Shown piece after piece: positions 1 to 11,340 of a stretch of DNA of 64,000 nucleotides. Where the stretch lies: NCBI GenBank assembly GCA_030770535.1, contig JASVEC010000038.1, positions 186,001 through 250,000 of the forward strand. Direction: 5' to 3'. Position 1 is the stretch's first letter, and every line of letters starts with the position of its first letter. The stretch comes from Batkoa obscura. Lineage: Eukaryota > Entomophthoromycota > Entomophthoromycetes > Entomophthorales > Batkoaceae. The position numbers and the translations under genes were made by a program. The notes beneath the pieces are model-generated. The model was not told the DNA's origin. It worked only from the letters and a program-made list of their open reading frames with translations, and searched no databases.

Positions 1-339
1 CATTGTCCTTGTTTTCAAATTATCAAGTTATTTATAAACCTAGGTTTTTGAATAGACTTTTAATACTTCATTCTATTATGTTATGTTCTGAATTATCAAC
101 TTATGCTATATTACCTTATACCAATTAATTTAAAAGTTATTAGCCTTTAGTTCTAATAAAAGTAGTCTCTTCACTTATAACTTTCACAGACGAGTACTTC
201 ATGTAAATCACTATATTATATAGCGCTAGATCAGCTGTTTAAATATCCAACTATATAAAATATAAATAATGCCAAGTATGTAAAGTTGCTACTCAAAACT
301 TTATTTACTGATTTCAGAATAACAAAACAAAATTTATAC
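1..339. other. intergenic, nothing recognised
   Basis: AT-rich sequence beyond the 3' end of the E2 gene. I see no open frame, RNA gene or repeat that I can support. Confidence 0.5.
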
Positions 340-1173
340 TTAGTAAAAATCTTCCTCCGATTTACGAACCAATCTTTTGACTCTTTTCTTGAAATCTGGG
401 TAAGAATCTCTCCATTCTTTCTATGATTTACAGTATTAATAATTATTGAATATATGAAAAAATTTAAAATTTTACAGCTGCCTCAATATTCGCTGGTGAC
501 TCGTCATTTGGGCTTGAAAGCATAGAAATCACACTTAATAAAATGGTTTCTACGGTATGTACTGGCAACCAACGCTCGCTAGCAGACTCATATCCCCATT
601 TATCTTCACCTGGTGGATGCTAAAAAACAAGGTAAACAAAATCATTAGAGTTATCATCAACTTACCAAAATGGAAATGCATACTCTACCATCACTGTAAA
701 CTAAAATAATATTAAAATTAAATCTATTAAAAAAATCATTTATATGTACCATTTGGATGCCACATTTCTGTTATAAATTTCATGCTTGGAGGCATTTGAG
801 GATAATTCTAAAGAGAGTTAGCCTGTTTTTTATACTTAGTCTTTTTTTACCGTTGGGAAAGAAAGGTGAGCTTTAAAGAAACCTCCTTCACTAAAAGAGT
901 TATTAAGTGTAAAACTAGAAAAATTCCAAATTACTATAAAGTATCTTGAGGGCCAATGATTAATACATCCCACTATACATTGTTGATCAATTAGTTATTT
1001 ATTTAATTTATTTGCTTACTTCATAGATATTATCTTCAACCAAACCAGCTGAAAAACCTTCGACTGGGTTTTTCATTAAGTCTAGAAGCTATTAGTATTC
1101 GCTCTTATTAATGTTAATATTCTATACCTTTAAGTTGTTTCCTTAGCAGTAAAGCGGATTGTTCATTAGACAT
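340..1173 (-). CDS. ubiquitin-conjugating enzyme E2, UBE2G1 / fission yeast Ubc15 type
   Basis: Spliced E2 gene of eight exons; the seven introns are mostly about 45 nt. Exon 1 is 1128-1173, then 1020-1081, 935-972, 851-890 and further short exons down to the TAA at 340-342. The start [15 protein letters not shown], then [20 protein letters not shown] and [20 protein letters not shown] follow human UBE2G1 closely. The WHPN motif, the catalytic Cys in [18 protein letters not shown], and the acidic-loop insertion after the Cys typical of UBE2G/Ubc7 enzymes are all present. The end reads [17 protein letters not shown]. Length (about 170 aa) is normal. E2s of this type build K48-linked chains and act in protein quality control (family knowledge). 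The introns were joined by eye but keep frame and family alignment throughout. Confidence 0.93.
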
Positions 1174-2083
1174 TGTATAAAAAAATACAAAAAAATAAAG
1201 GGTAATTTAGTGTTTTTTATACCTTTTTTGTCAAATCAAATGACTTACTTAAATCTTAGCAATGCTTACGCTTTTATTTAAAATGTGGGTAAATTTTGTT
1301 CAATAAAATGTGGAGTGCAAAAAGCTGGATTTGAATTGTTAGAGTTTGTAAAGTTAATAGTATAAAATTACAGTTGCCACAACTTTGTTGCGATCCAATT
1401 TATGATAGTTTTAGAGTCAGTTATCCTTTTATTTGGTTTTTTTATAGTTTATTCTTAGATTTAGAATGATTTTGACAAAGTCTATGTTTAAATGGATAGT
1501 CCACCAGATTGTGATACAGTTGTAGCAACTGTAATTACTATAAGTTAGATTTGATTTAATCGAAATTCATATAGGCTGTATATAATATGTATGTATAAAG
1601 GCTTAAAATATTACATTACTTAAATAAGTAATTTATGAAACAAGGTACTTTAAACAAGGCTATTGAAAGATCATATTTACAAATTAGAAACTTTATTTTT
1701 TCAGTAATTATAAGCATAGATGTTTTCTAGTGTTTATTATTTGTGCATTCAAAAAAAGCTTTGATACAAAAATTCTCTTTGATATTAGAAATTTCATTTT
1801 CTATATATAAAGTAGCCGATTTTCTTAAAAATATAAGTTGATCTATATTGTTAAGAGTGTAGCGAATGCATTTAAATTTACGATTGAATTTAACTTGATT
1901 TTGGTTCGCGATATTTGATGCAAACCAAAAATTCCCTTATAAAATTAAAATTAAAATTTTTTTCATTACATTTCTCCCACTATTCCTTAACTATAACATA
2001 AAATATACATTAAAAGTTAAATAAGCATTTTGGTTTAGGGCAAAAAACTATCACAATCAAATAGTCAAATAACTTAAGGAGAT
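1174..2083. other. divergent intergenic region
   Basis: About 0.9 kb between the starts of the E2 gene (minus) and the PPR gene (plus). It is AT-rich and must hold both promoters. No ORF or RNA gene was recognised. Confidence 0.5.
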
Positions 2084-4486
2084 ATGATGATAAAAAACGG
2101 AACAATAAGGTTACTAAAGTTAAAGTGTTTAAAAAGGAATGCGTTATACAATAATTCTTTGGATTTAAATGTTAATAAGAGCTACGGAAGTGAATTTAAT
2201 AAGAATTTAAATAGCTCTTTTATGACTTCAAAATTACACAGAGAAGATAAAGTATTGATAAGCAAGGTAACAGAAAGCAAAGATTTAGAAATAGATAGGA
2301 TTCAAATAGAAAATGCCAATCACTTAAAAGAAAGTATCTTGGACTTAGAAAAAATAGGGATAAAAGAGGATTCTATAGAAATGAAAAAAACAGCTTTCAA
2401 GATTTATTCGAATTTCATATTGGACAATATACTAAAAATAGATAATGATGAACTTTTTATAGAGATGGGTGAGAAGGTTGGATTAGAGAAATTAGATCTG
2501 GAATCAATTAAAGAGATTTTACAAAAAATAATTAATGAGTTTAAGTTAAGTGATACTAACATTCTGAATCTGATAAAAGCAATTGAAAATCAACCTGAAT
2601 TTAAACTGGGGAAAGAGATTTATGAGATAATAGAGAAAAGGATAGAAACTGAAGAAAAAATAAATGAGTCACTATACCAAAGTATTATACAATTAAATTT
2701 AAATGAAAAGAATACTGTTTATTTGGAAAAGAGTTATATTTTGGCCCATTCCGCTGGACATATATTGACTAGTAAACTTTATACAGAATTGATTACATAT
2801 TTTTCAAATAATGATAGATTGCTGATGTTAAGGTATATTTTAGAAGATATTAAAGCTAATGAAGGGGTTTTAGATATCAAATTATACGGCTCTTTAATGT
2901 CAGGATTTGGTAAACTAAAGCAACTTGATATAGTACTTGATATATATAAAGATTTCGAAAAAAAGGGTTATGCACCAGATCAGTATATTTTTGGTTCCTT
3001 GATTTATGCTTTTAATAAAAATGGTAGAAAAGAGCAGGCCCTTAAGTTTTATAATATGTTACCTAAGTTCAATATTGCTTCAAATGTTAACATTGATTCA
3101 ATGATGCTTCAATCTAAATGTGATGATCCAGAGGGAGCGCTAATGTTTTATGAGCAATTAAAATTAACTAAAAAAATGGAGCCCAATATTTACATTTATA
3201 ATATGTTGATTTCTTTACACCTTAAAAATGACGATGTATCTTCTGCCTTAAAAGTAAAAGATGAAATGATCAAAGAAGGAATAACTCCTAATTCGATTAC
3301 GTATTGCTCATTTATGACATTTTATTCGGGTAAATACGATATAAGCTCAACTCTAGAAATTATAGATATGATGAATGATGAAGGTGTAACACCAACGATA
3401 GAAAATTACAATATTTTAATTCGACTTTATTTACACTTAGATAAATATGAGGAGGCACTAAAGCTATTTAATTCAATACCAGAAGCAGCTTCTAATGTTA
3501 CCAGTAACTTACATTTTTTAAAATACTATAGTAGAAGGGATCATTCAAAAATGTTGGAGTTATTTGAAAGTATAAAGCAAAAGGATATGCCTTTAAATAA
3601 TTCTGTCATCGACACAGTTCTATATACATGCTTTAAAAAGAAAGATATAAGGTTAATGCTTCAAACATTTAATGAAATGAAAATATATGGACTTACTCCG
3701 GATATTTCTATCTACAATATGATGCTTAGGGCCACATCTATTTACTTAAATTTAGAAGAAACTGAAAAAATATACAAATCTATACTAGATAATTTAGATA
3801 TAGTAACTCCAACAACTAAAAGTTATAATTATTTATTATATAGTTATTTAAAGGCAGGTAAAATAGAATTAGCACAAGAGTTGATTGACCAAGTATTTTT
3901 AAAACAAACAAATGGTGGCAATACCAAACCAAATGTTCAAACACTTTCAATACTGTTGCGAGGTTTAGGTAAGCTAAAAAAGATCGAGCTTGTAGAATTT
4001 TATTTCAACACGTTTACCTCCCCTCCTATTTCATTAGCCCCTGATCTACAAACTCTAGAAGCTGTTTTATTTTCTTACTTTAAGGCCCGAGAGTTTACTA
4101 AAGCTAAAGCAGTTTATAACAATATAATATTTGAGCTAGAAAATATAAATAAAATAAACCCAAGTACAGTTTCACTTTATTTAAGCATCCTTGGGTCTGA
4201 AGGTTCCCTTAGTACACTCCAAGAGGAGATGGAGGCAATTAAAAATAAATTTAATACAGTAATAGTTCATTCTACTCAAGTACAAGCAGCGTATTTGGTA
4301 GCTTTAGTAAAATGTAATGCTATCAATGAAGCCATCGTTTATTTTAAAGGTTTGGCGTCTACCATTCCAGGTATATTTCCAAAGAGAGAAATAGTAGATC
4401 CCTTATACAGAAGTCTAATAGCTAAAAAAATGTTCAATGAAGCTGTGAGTATCAACAGGTATATAGATGAGATTAATTTAAAATAA
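2084..4486 (+). CDS. pentatricopeptide repeat (PPR) protein, probably mitochondrial
   Basis: Uninterrupted 800-residue frame. From about residue 230 to the end it holds degenerate 35-residue helical hairpins, for example KLYGSLMSGFGKLKQLDIVL, NIYIYNMLISLHLKNDD, SYNYLLYSYLKAGKIELAQ and TLSILLRGLGKLKKIELVEF. These have the PPR pattern (Y-N-x-L-I/L ... G-K/R ... A). The first 20 residues are basic and lack acidic residues (MIKNGTIRLLKLKCLKRN), as in a mitochondrial presequence. Fungal PPR proteins bind organellar RNA and control stability, processing or translation (family knowledge). I cannot assign a specific orthologue such as Pet309 or Dmr1. Two adjacent ATGs (2084, 2087) are equivalent starts. 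Confidence 0.85.
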   Translation: MMIKNGTIRLLKLKCLKRNALYNNSLDLNVNKSYGSEFNKNLNSSFMTSKLHREDKVLISKVTESKDLEIDRIQIENANHLKESILDLEKIGIKEDSIEMKKTAFKIYSNFILDNILKIDNDELFIEMGEKVGLEKLDLESIKEILQKIINEFKLSDTNILNLIKAIENQPEFKLGKEIYEIIEKRIETEEKINESLYQSIIQLNLNEKNTVYLEKSYILAHSAGHILTSKLYTELITYFSNNDRLLMLRYILEDIKANEGVLDIKLYGSLMSGFGKLKQLDIVLDIYKDFEKKGYAPDQYIFGSLIYAFNKNGRKEQALKFYNMLPKFNIASNVNIDSMMLQSKCDDPEGALMFYEQLKLTKKMEPNIYIYNMLISLHLKNDDVSSALKVKDEMIKEGITPNSITYCSFMTFYSGKYDISSTLEIIDMMNDEGVTPTIENYNILIRLYLHLDKYEEALKLFNSIPEAASNVTSNLHFLKYYSRRDHSKMLELFESIKQKDMPLNNSVIDTVLYTCFKKKDIRLMLQTFNEMKIYGLTPDISIYNMMLRATSIYLNLEETEKIYKSILDNLDIVTPTTKSYNYLLYSYLKAGKIELAQELIDQVFLKQTNGGNTKPNVQTLSILLRGLGKLKKIELVEFYFNTFTSPPISLAPDLQTLEAVLFSYFKAREFTKAKAVYNNIIFELENINKINPSTVSLYLSILGSEGSLSTLQEEMEAIKNKFNTVIVHSTQVQAAYLVALVKCNAINEAIVYFKGLASTIPGIFPKREIVDPLYRSLIAKKMFNEAVSINRYIDEINLK

Positions 4487-4645
4487 TATAAAAGTCTGGT
4501 TTGAATTAAGCTATATTTTTTAATTAAGCTATATTTTTTAATTTGGTAAACTTTATTCAGTTTTTTGGATATCAAGATGAGTGTTATAAGAATTTTATAG
4601 CAATCAAACAATCACTTTTATTTTTATCTTATTTTCTAGTCTTCA

Positions 4646-4750
4646 TATGGTGATGTTTTTTTTGGCTTTATTACTTTTTCCACCTTTTAAGCGCTATTTG
4701 AGTGGAAAAATTGCTAGTAAAATTCTTAAATACAAAAACACATCCCCATA
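4646..4750. repeat. MITE-like dispersed element, copy 1
   Basis: About 105 bp with imperfect terminal inverted repeats: tatggtgatgttttttttgg at one end and aaacacatccccata at the other. The core aagcgctatttgagtgg is shared with nine other copies in this window. No coding capacity. It lies about 160 bp downstream of the PPR gene. Confidence 0.8.
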
Positions 4751-4807
4751 TATATTTTTGTGATCTTTGGATAGTATTATAGTATGTGCGTTAAATCTCT
4801 TAGCGTT

Positions 4808-4854
4808 ATTACATTTTTATATTACTACATTTTTATATTACTACATTTTTATAT
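4808..4854. repeat. 17-bp tandem repeat, about 3 copies
   Basis: The unit ttactacatttttatat is repeated nearly perfectly about three times. Simple AT-rich tandem repeat with no evident function. Confidence 0.8.
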
Positions 4855-5276
4855 ACACAAAGCTGTATTAATACACTATTGTGTTTTATCTGAAATTGTT
4901 CAATCGATAGTAGTAGTTTTGAAAATACTTGATCAGTTTTTTCTATTTATATAATAAAAGCCATCTTTATGTCAAATAATTTAGATGGTAAAATCTATAA
5001 GTTTCATTATTAATTCAAATTTGAATGATTTTTTTCAATATCTTTTGATTTAGCTTTAGACCATTTTTAGAATTTAATAATTATTAACAGAAAGCAATTA
5101 TCGCAATTGAATTCTATTTTTAACAATATTAGAGCTGCGGACATTCTTAAAAATTGAAATTGGAAGGGTTACTACTATACCCCTACAAAATTTTCTAGTT
5201 TTTGTAATCAATTTTATTCCATTTTGATTAAAAATGCGAACTATAAATAATCTCATTTTTTATTTTATAAACGATA

Positions 5277-6788
5277 ATGAAAGATAACTTTAAACATTTT
5301 GATCCGAATGGAAAATATGGAGGGTTTAGGAAGAAGACAAGTGATAAGAAGAATCGATATAATGAGTTTTATTTTAAAGCAAATCAAATTGAGAAGACAG
5401 TCAAAGAAGTATTTAAATTGAAATTGGAGATTCAAAATGAAACTGAATTAATCAAAAATGGTATACTTCAATATGAAGCGAGAGGGTCAAATGATTTCTA
5501 TCAATACGAAAAATACGTATCTATGATAGGATATATAGATTGGGTCTTAAAAACATCAAATAAGCTATCCAAATGCCCTCTCAATAACAATTTGGAGAAA
5601 AGCTTGACTTATAACAACCAAAATATAGTTTGTTTTCTATCAAATTTTCAAAAGATAACAAATATACCTAATTTACCAATACAACGTAGGATTATGTCAT
5701 ACAAAATCAATACTTTTGATGCCAGTTTTTTACAAGTTGGGACTGAGTTTTATATCAAATATTTGGACCCTCTAGGTTTGTGGTTCACAGGACCTCAACT
5801 ATGTTATGAATTAAGAAAAAAAAAAAACAATGATTTGAAGTATGCCATTATTTTATATATAGCAGGTTTTGCTGTTTGTAATAATAAAGACTCAGAGTTA
5901 AATGAATATCGAGTATATTATTACAAATATCTTAAATCTAGACTGCCAACTTATTATTTGAGTCCATCCTTGAACCATATAATAATTATCATGTTTTTAG
6001 CTTTCTTTGAGGCTTCCTTATATAAATTTGAAAATTTTAAAAATATGCTTTTTATGGCGGTTAGAATGGGACTGTTGTTGGGTTATGATAAGTTAGGTTT
6101 GAATGAATCGAACAAATCCAATTTCTTTAATGAATTTCATGTTATAAGAGAAGCTAAGATTTGGGATTTAATAGTATTAAATTGCAGCGCCCTATCTTCG
6201 ATAATGGGGGATGCAATAATAAACTGTGTGCCGAAAATTGAAGTATTATCAAGCTTAGCTAAAGAGTATAACTCATCCCCATTTTTACTTCAATTTGTCC
6301 AACCAAATAAGATATCTAAACTTCCATTAATTGAAGAAGCAGCCAAAAATTTTACATTTCTATATATTAATTTTAATTTACTGAATGATTATCATGCCGA
6401 ATGGAGGATGGAGTTCAATAAATGTACCTTTGAAAATATTATCCAACTTTATAACTCATTACCTATTAAAAAATCAAAAGAAGCGGATGTGCTACTCCAT
6501 GAGTATAGGGTAAAGCTATCAGATCAATATTCAGCATCAGAGTTATTGACTAAAGACTCAAAACTAATTGAATGGCTCTCTATTCATCATTTCTCCAAGA
6601 ATTGGTTGACCTTTGGCCCAATGTATTCTATTGTTATGTTTAATTTACTACTTATGGTTCCAGAAGTTGTTACTATGACTGGCATTAGCGCAGTTGATAG
6701 TATAAGAGCGTATTCTACTATCGAGCCTTGCCACCTATTTTATTTTGAGAAGTGGTATGCTTATTGTTCTCTAAGTGAATTAGAATGA
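5277..6788 (+). CDS. fungal_trans-like regulatory protein without a zinc cluster
   Basis: Uninterrupted 503-aa frame. The middle (about residues 140-290) resembles the fungal-specific transcription factor middle-homology region of Zn2Cys6 regulators: IKYLDPLGLWFTGPQL, then RVYYYKYLKSRLPTYYL, then NMLFMAVRMGLLLGYDKLGL, which matches the family's amphipathic A-x-R-M-x-x-x-L-G element. The N-terminus is basic and then coiled (KANQIEKTVKEVFKLKLEI), like the linker that normally follows the zinc cluster, but no CxxCRxxKxKC motif occurs in the frame or in the roughly 180 bp upstream. It is either a regulator that lost its DNA-binding domain or a regulator of another kind. Target genes cannot be inferred. 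Confidence 0.55.
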   Translation: MKDNFKHFDPNGKYGGFRKKTSDKKNRYNEFYFKANQIEKTVKEVFKLKLEIQNETELIKNGILQYEARGSNDFYQYEKYVSMIGYIDWVLKTSNKLSKCPLNNNLEKSLTYNNQNIVCFLSNFQKITNIPNLPIQRRIMSYKINTFDASFLQVGTEFYIKYLDPLGLWFTGPQLCYELRKKKNNDLKYAIILYIAGFAVCNNKDSELNEYRVYYYKYLKSRLPTYYLSPSLNHIIIIMFLAFFEASLYKFENFKNMLFMAVRMGLLLGYDKLGLNESNKSNFFNEFHVIREAKIWDLIVLNCSALSSIMGDAIINCVPKIEVLSSLAKEYNSSPFLLQFVQPNKISKLPLIEEAAKNFTFLYINFNLLNDYHAEWRMEFNKCTFENIIQLYNSLPIKKSKEADVLLHEYRVKLSDQYSASELLTKDSKLIEWLSIHHFSKNWLTFGPMYSIVMFNLLLMVPEVVTMTGISAVDSIRAYSTIEPCHLFYFEKWYAYCSLSELE

Positions 6789-7136
6789 TAGTAAACAGTG
6801 CTAAGAATAAGAATATATTATATTTAAAGTTTAACTATTTTTGATATATACTTTTCTTTTTAGCATTTTTAAATCGTATCTCAATACAGCTGTAATAAAT
6901 ATCCTTCAGCCTTAAGCTAGAATAAAGCAAACGTCTTTTATACTTGTTCTAAAAGACTTAGAATATTCAATTAAGAGAAATAATAATGTGTTTGGTTTGT
7001 TTTCTATTATTTTTGTTTATTTTTTGTACAAAATTCAAAACAATGAAATACATGAATGGGTTGTGAAATAATAAATTCTAATTTACAAAACTTTAAAATA
7101 CAAGACTAGAACTGAAAATGTTAGAATAATTCGTAT
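6789..7136. other. convergent intergenic region
   Basis: 348 bp between the 3' ends of the regulator gene and the Vms1 gene. AT-rich, nothing recognised. Confidence 0.5.
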
Positions 7137-9231
7137 TTATTGCTCTTCTGTTTTAAACCTGGCTTCTATAGCTTTAAGTCTCTTTTCTCTGTCCTCTTCA
7201 GAGAGTGACATACCTACTTTAGAACTAGCAGATCCGCCTAATTTAACACCCGAAGTTGTAGTAAACCCAAATCCAGTGCTACTGCTACCAATCTTACTTG
7301 GTTTACTTTGGCCAAAGCTTCCAAAATTACCCATTGAAGGGCCACCATTGGATGACAACATCTTGTAACTTGGTTTTTTATCCGATAAGAGTTTATCATT
7401 GAGCTCCTTAATGTTGTTTTTAATTATCTCTTCTTTTTTAATTATCTCTTTCTTTTCTTTCTTTTTGGCTTTACTTTTCTCTTTTTTGTTATTTAATTTA
7501 TCTTCGAATTCTTCATCTGTAATCCCTTCAGCAACCCTTCCTTTATCATAATCAAACGCATCTGGATTATTATATCTATAATTTCTCATCATTAATTTAA
7601 TCGACTTGTTACATAATTGATAAGCTGTCAATTTATCTGGACCATAAATGATAGAAATATCAGGCTTAAATAAAGTTAAAAAAGTCTCAACTAATTTGCT
7701 GTGGTTATTCAAGCAAACTAAGTAGAACAAGGTAGGATTGTACTTTATATTAGTTAACTTATAATCTATATTTGATTTAATAAACTCATTATTATTGATT
7801 GATTCGATAAGCTCATCTGAATTGTATTCTTTTTGAGTAGGCAAAGTGTTCATTATCCATTTACTTATCTTTTCAATTTCATCTAACTCCTTTGCTGTTG
7901 GTTTGATTTCAGGACTTTCATCATTTACTTCTTCGTTTTTAGTCACTATTTCTTTTTTGTTCATGCCTTTATTGTTATATTCTTGTAACAAAAATTCCAT
8001 TGTCAATTCATCAACATCATTTATTGCCTTGCTTAACTTTTTCTTTTCTTTATTTTTTTTCTCCTTAGGTTTGACTATATTTTCAGGTAATTCCATCTTG
8101 GACTCTTTACTTGCTTCTTTTGGTTTAACGCTATTTGTAACAGATGTAACTTCCCCAACTTTAACCCAAATAAATTCATGGTATAACCTAGTCAATTCCT
8201 TAAGAGTTGGCCTTCTGGTAGTGATAGGAAATTTACATACTCTTTTGTCTTTAGGGCTGATAACAGGCTCATCAAAATTATACAAAATTTTATAATTCGA
8301 ACTAGGAGCCCTAATAAATATTTTATTGCATTGATCTAATTTTGGCTTCCATTTAGTTAAGAGGTCATAGATATCCTGCTTTAAAACCGCTTCTTGTTGT
8401 CTTCTAATATACGAACCTGCTGAATGTGCTGTACCTTTAGAATTATCGTTGCTTGATTGCCCACCACCTTGTTTTCTTCTGACTGTATATTTATGAAATG
8501 TTTTATGTAAAATCATATTTGGCTTAGAATTCTTTTTATCATAATTGAAGTTGTCAAATATTGCTGCAGCAAAGTGTCCTCCACCTAACATGATGAATGC
8601 CCATAAATTCTGTTTATGCTCATCCAATTTATGCTTCAATGTTCTTTTATCAATTACTTTATTGTCTTGCTCCCCTACTATTTTTTTATAGAAACCCAAC
8701 ACCTCACTTGAGTCCTTTTGTTTATACCATACAATGGACCCTTCTTTCATTACCTCTTCCTCTTCTTCTTCTTCTTCCTCTTTTTCCCCATCAACAGTTA
8801 AATCTTTTAACTTGTTAGAGTAATTTTCTTCATCTTCTGAGCCAGAGATAGATGACAAATCTAATGAAAATTAGTTTTTTCAAAAAATATAGAAATTATA
8901 AAGTACCCTCTATTAGTTCTTCAAACTTGTTTTCATCAACTGGCGGCAACTTTTTTAGTTTCCTATTTAAATTAAATCTATGCCAGTCCAACTTAAAATG
9001 TTCTCTTTGATCTTTTATATTTATAAAATGATTCAAATTACATACAGTACATGATAGCCCGGAATTCACTGTTTTATCAAAGGTTTCTTTATTTGTTACA
9101 TCTTTATCCTTTACATCTTTTGTTGATTTACACGATAGCTCCTCTTCAATATTTTCATAATGTAATTGATTTAATTCAAAAATGTTTAATGGCTTTGGTA
9201 TGTACTTAACTTTTACTTCTTGAAACTCCAT
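7137..9231 (-). CDS. VMS1: Vms1/ANKZF1 peptidyl-tRNA hydrolase of ribosome quality control
   Basis: Two exons, 8907-9231 and 7137-8860, with a 46-nt intron that joins LPPVDENKFEELIE to DLSSISGSEDEE. Exon 1 carries the C2H2 zinc finger CTVCNLNHFINIKDQREHFK followed by LDWHRFNL, characteristic of the family. Exon 2 carries the VLRF1 release-factor-like domain (WAFIMLGGGHFAAAIFDNF ... RRKQGGGQSSNDNSKG), with the Gln of the GGGQ loop that is essential for tRNA cleavage. A weak ankyrin segment follows (NPTLFYLVCLNNHSKLVETF), then a Lys/Glu-rich coiled segment. The C-terminal EDREKRLKAIEARF resembles the VCP/p97-interacting motif. Vms1 releases stalled nascent chains from 60S subunits and works with Cdc48/p97 at mitochondria (family knowledge). 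All functional parts seem present. Confidence 0.93.
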
Positions 9232-9444
9232 TTTTTTCTTATTTATTTATTTACCACTAAAACTGGCTAAAGAAAACAGTGATTAATTCATAAAAAAGTA
9301 TACAATCAGCCTCAATTTATACTTATCCATCTTTAACTGCGCACATTTTAAGGATACTGCGTAATTTAAAAAAAGTTGGATAGTTTGTAATGAAAATCCC
9401 ATAAAATAAAGAAACTAGGTTTAAACCGAAATTCAATCACCAAA

Positions 9445-9738
9445 ATGTTAAAGTATATATCAGAGATCAGGATCAAATTAACACCTTATAATGTTACCAG
9501 CGTATCAGCAAGGAGTTTTTTAAACAGAGTCTCCACAGATAAAAACGTATTAACTAACCCAGATTGCAAAATTAATACTGTAGTGCAGTCGGATTTGAAA
9601 AAAAATAACTTGATTTACATTAAGTTTAAAGATGGCTTTGAATTAAATTTAAAAGCAGACTCATTGAAGGAGAAGGAAATCACTAGTGAAGTTGATAAGT
9701 ATTCTAGAAAGTTGTCTCTCCTTGATGAAAATAAATAA
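9445..9738 (+). CDS. mitochondrial large-subunit ribosomal protein mL53 (yeast MRPL44 family)
   Basis: Small 97-aa single-exon frame. The start MLKYISEIRIKLTPYNVTSV, then SARSFLNRV and the later VDKYSRKLSLLDE match the mL53 pattern (Y-x-x-x-V-x-V-x-F-x-P-F, A-R-x-F-L, D-x-x-S-R-K-L). The family is about 100 aa and forms a thioredoxin-like fold in the mitochondrial 54S/39S subunit. The start has an A-rich context (accaaaatg) like other genes here. It diverges from the Vms1 gene with 213 bp between starts, a possible bidirectional promoter. Assigned from memory of the family pattern, so moderately sure. Confidence 0.7.
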   Translation: MLKYISEIRIKLTPYNVTSVSARSFLNRVSTDKNVLTNPDCKINTVVQSDLKKNNLIYIKFKDGFELNLKADSLKEKEITSEVDKYSRKLSLLDENK

Positions 9739-10440
9739 GGAATTAAAATAGATTCAATAAATGATAGTTATAATTTAAAGTAATTATTTTCTATTAATTA
9801 TTTTTTTAAGTATAAATTTTCATTTTTATTAAATATTAACAAGTTAATAAACAATACCAAACAAAATTGAAACGATTCATTCATTTTGAATATATTCTGT
9901 CAAATTATGAATGTGTACTATTTTTATTATTTGAGTAAGTATAATATGACTTTGTTATAAATGACAGTTTAAATTTACCTTGTGGATATAAACAAATACA
10001 TTTATTGTTGGTAGTAGTATTTTGGTGAAAATACTATAGTTTTTTTATGTGTCTTAGTATTTGATAGGTTACTATATCTTGAACTTCTCAAACTATTAGA
10101 GAGGACAGAAATAGAACATGATTATCGTAAAGTTAAGCTTTATAGTCATAAATAAAGGACTCAATTACACATTTTTATCATTGCAATCTTATTTAATAAC
10201 AAAAAATAGTAGTAAGAATAATAATATGTAAAACTGGGCTATATTATGTTATTTAAAAGTTTCGGAAATAGTAAGATAGCTTTAAAGTTCGCTTTCCAAA
10301 TAGGACATTGTTTTTCCACAATATCCTCCAATAAAGTTCAAAGTATAAATTTATTTTTAGTTTATTTTTACTGTTTTGTTGAAATAAAAAACTATATAAA
10401 CCAAGAAAATCATATAAATTAAAATATAAGTTTATAAAAA
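9739..10440. other. intergenic, nothing recognised
   Basis: About 0.7 kb of AT-rich sequence between mL53 and the DUF4281 gene. No ORF or RNA gene supported. Confidence 0.5.
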
Positions 10441-11100
10441 ATGGAGAACCAGGAGCTATTAGACAAACTTAATACAATCAAAAGCTTTGAAATCAAAGAT
10501 AATCAACGCCATTTCTTTAACATAGGCTCAAGATTATGTACGTTATTATCTTGTATATATAACTTACTTTAACATATCGTTTAGCTTTAGTTGGTTTTAG
10601 CTTATTGGCGGTGCTACCAACATGGGAGTATACATTCCAAATAGTGAACACAATATGTATAGTTGATGCCATTTTATATATTCACAATATATTAACTTCA
10701 CTCAAAATTGGTAAAAATAATGTTGAGTCCTATTCAAATAGTAAGTTACTAACATTAGCTCTATTTGTTGTAAATTTAACTTTGTATATAGTTATCCCCA
10801 ATTATAATAAATCTATAAAATCCTTCTCAACTATCAATGGGGTCTTTGATGTTTTTAAAAATGGTAGTAATTCTTTTTTACTTGCTGGATGGATCCATTA
10901 TTTGTGTTTTGATTTACTTATTGCAAAGCAAATTGTTGTTGAATCCTTACAAGTAAGTTTTTAATAGATAATTGTTCAATTTACTAATCATTTAGTCAAA
11001 TATACCTTGGCCACTTGTTGTACTTAGCTTATATTTTACGTTGATGTTCGGACCTGCTGGATTCGCTTTATTCTCAGCTCTAAAGCTTATCTTCATTTAA
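10441..11100 (+). CDS. DUF4281 / ABA4-like integral membrane protein
   Basis: Three exons (10441-10537, 10585-10952, 10996-11100) encode 189 aa. The introns are 47 and 43 nt, and the second has ttactaat just before the acceptor. The hallmark of the ABA4-like family is present: GWIHYLCFDLLIAKQIV followed by IPWPLVVLSLYFTLMFGPAG and FALFSALK. Four hydrophobic helices are expected (LVGFSLLAVLP; IVNTICIVDAILYIHNIL; LLTLALFVVNLTLYIVIP; the C-terminal one). The plant member ABA4 is needed for neoxanthin synthesis. In non-photosynthetic fungi the role is unknown, so no carotenoid function is claimed. Frame is kept across both introns and the stop falls where the family ends. Confidence 0.85.
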
Positions 11101-11340
11101 GATTATAATATATTATTAAAATACTAAACAAATTGCTTATTTTGCTTATTGTTATTTTCTTTTATTAATTTAAAAATCGAATTATAATTTTAAAAACCAA
11201 TTTAAGCGAAACTTTATTAGTCTAAACTAGAGAGTGGCAATAAAATTTACTGTTATTTTTAAACAGTCATAAAACGATAAAGATAGAAAATAAATTTTGC
11301 GAGTAGTATTTTATATCCCAAATAATTAGACGAATTTTAT

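Larger units (their letters stand above)
4487..5276. other. intergenic with simple repeats and one MITE-like copy
   Basis: Holds a direct duplication of ttaagctatattttttaa at about 4504-4545, a MITE-like copy (4646-4750) and a tandem repeat (4808-4854), both listed separately. No gene was recognised and no zinc-cluster exon was found upstream of the regulator at 5277. Confidence 0.6.

Noticed and set aside
7846-8818. Plus-strand ORFs opposite the VMS1 gene
   Set aside because: Antisense shadows of a well-supported coding exon; Leu/Ser/Phe-rich translations typical of reversed Lys/Glu-rich sequence.
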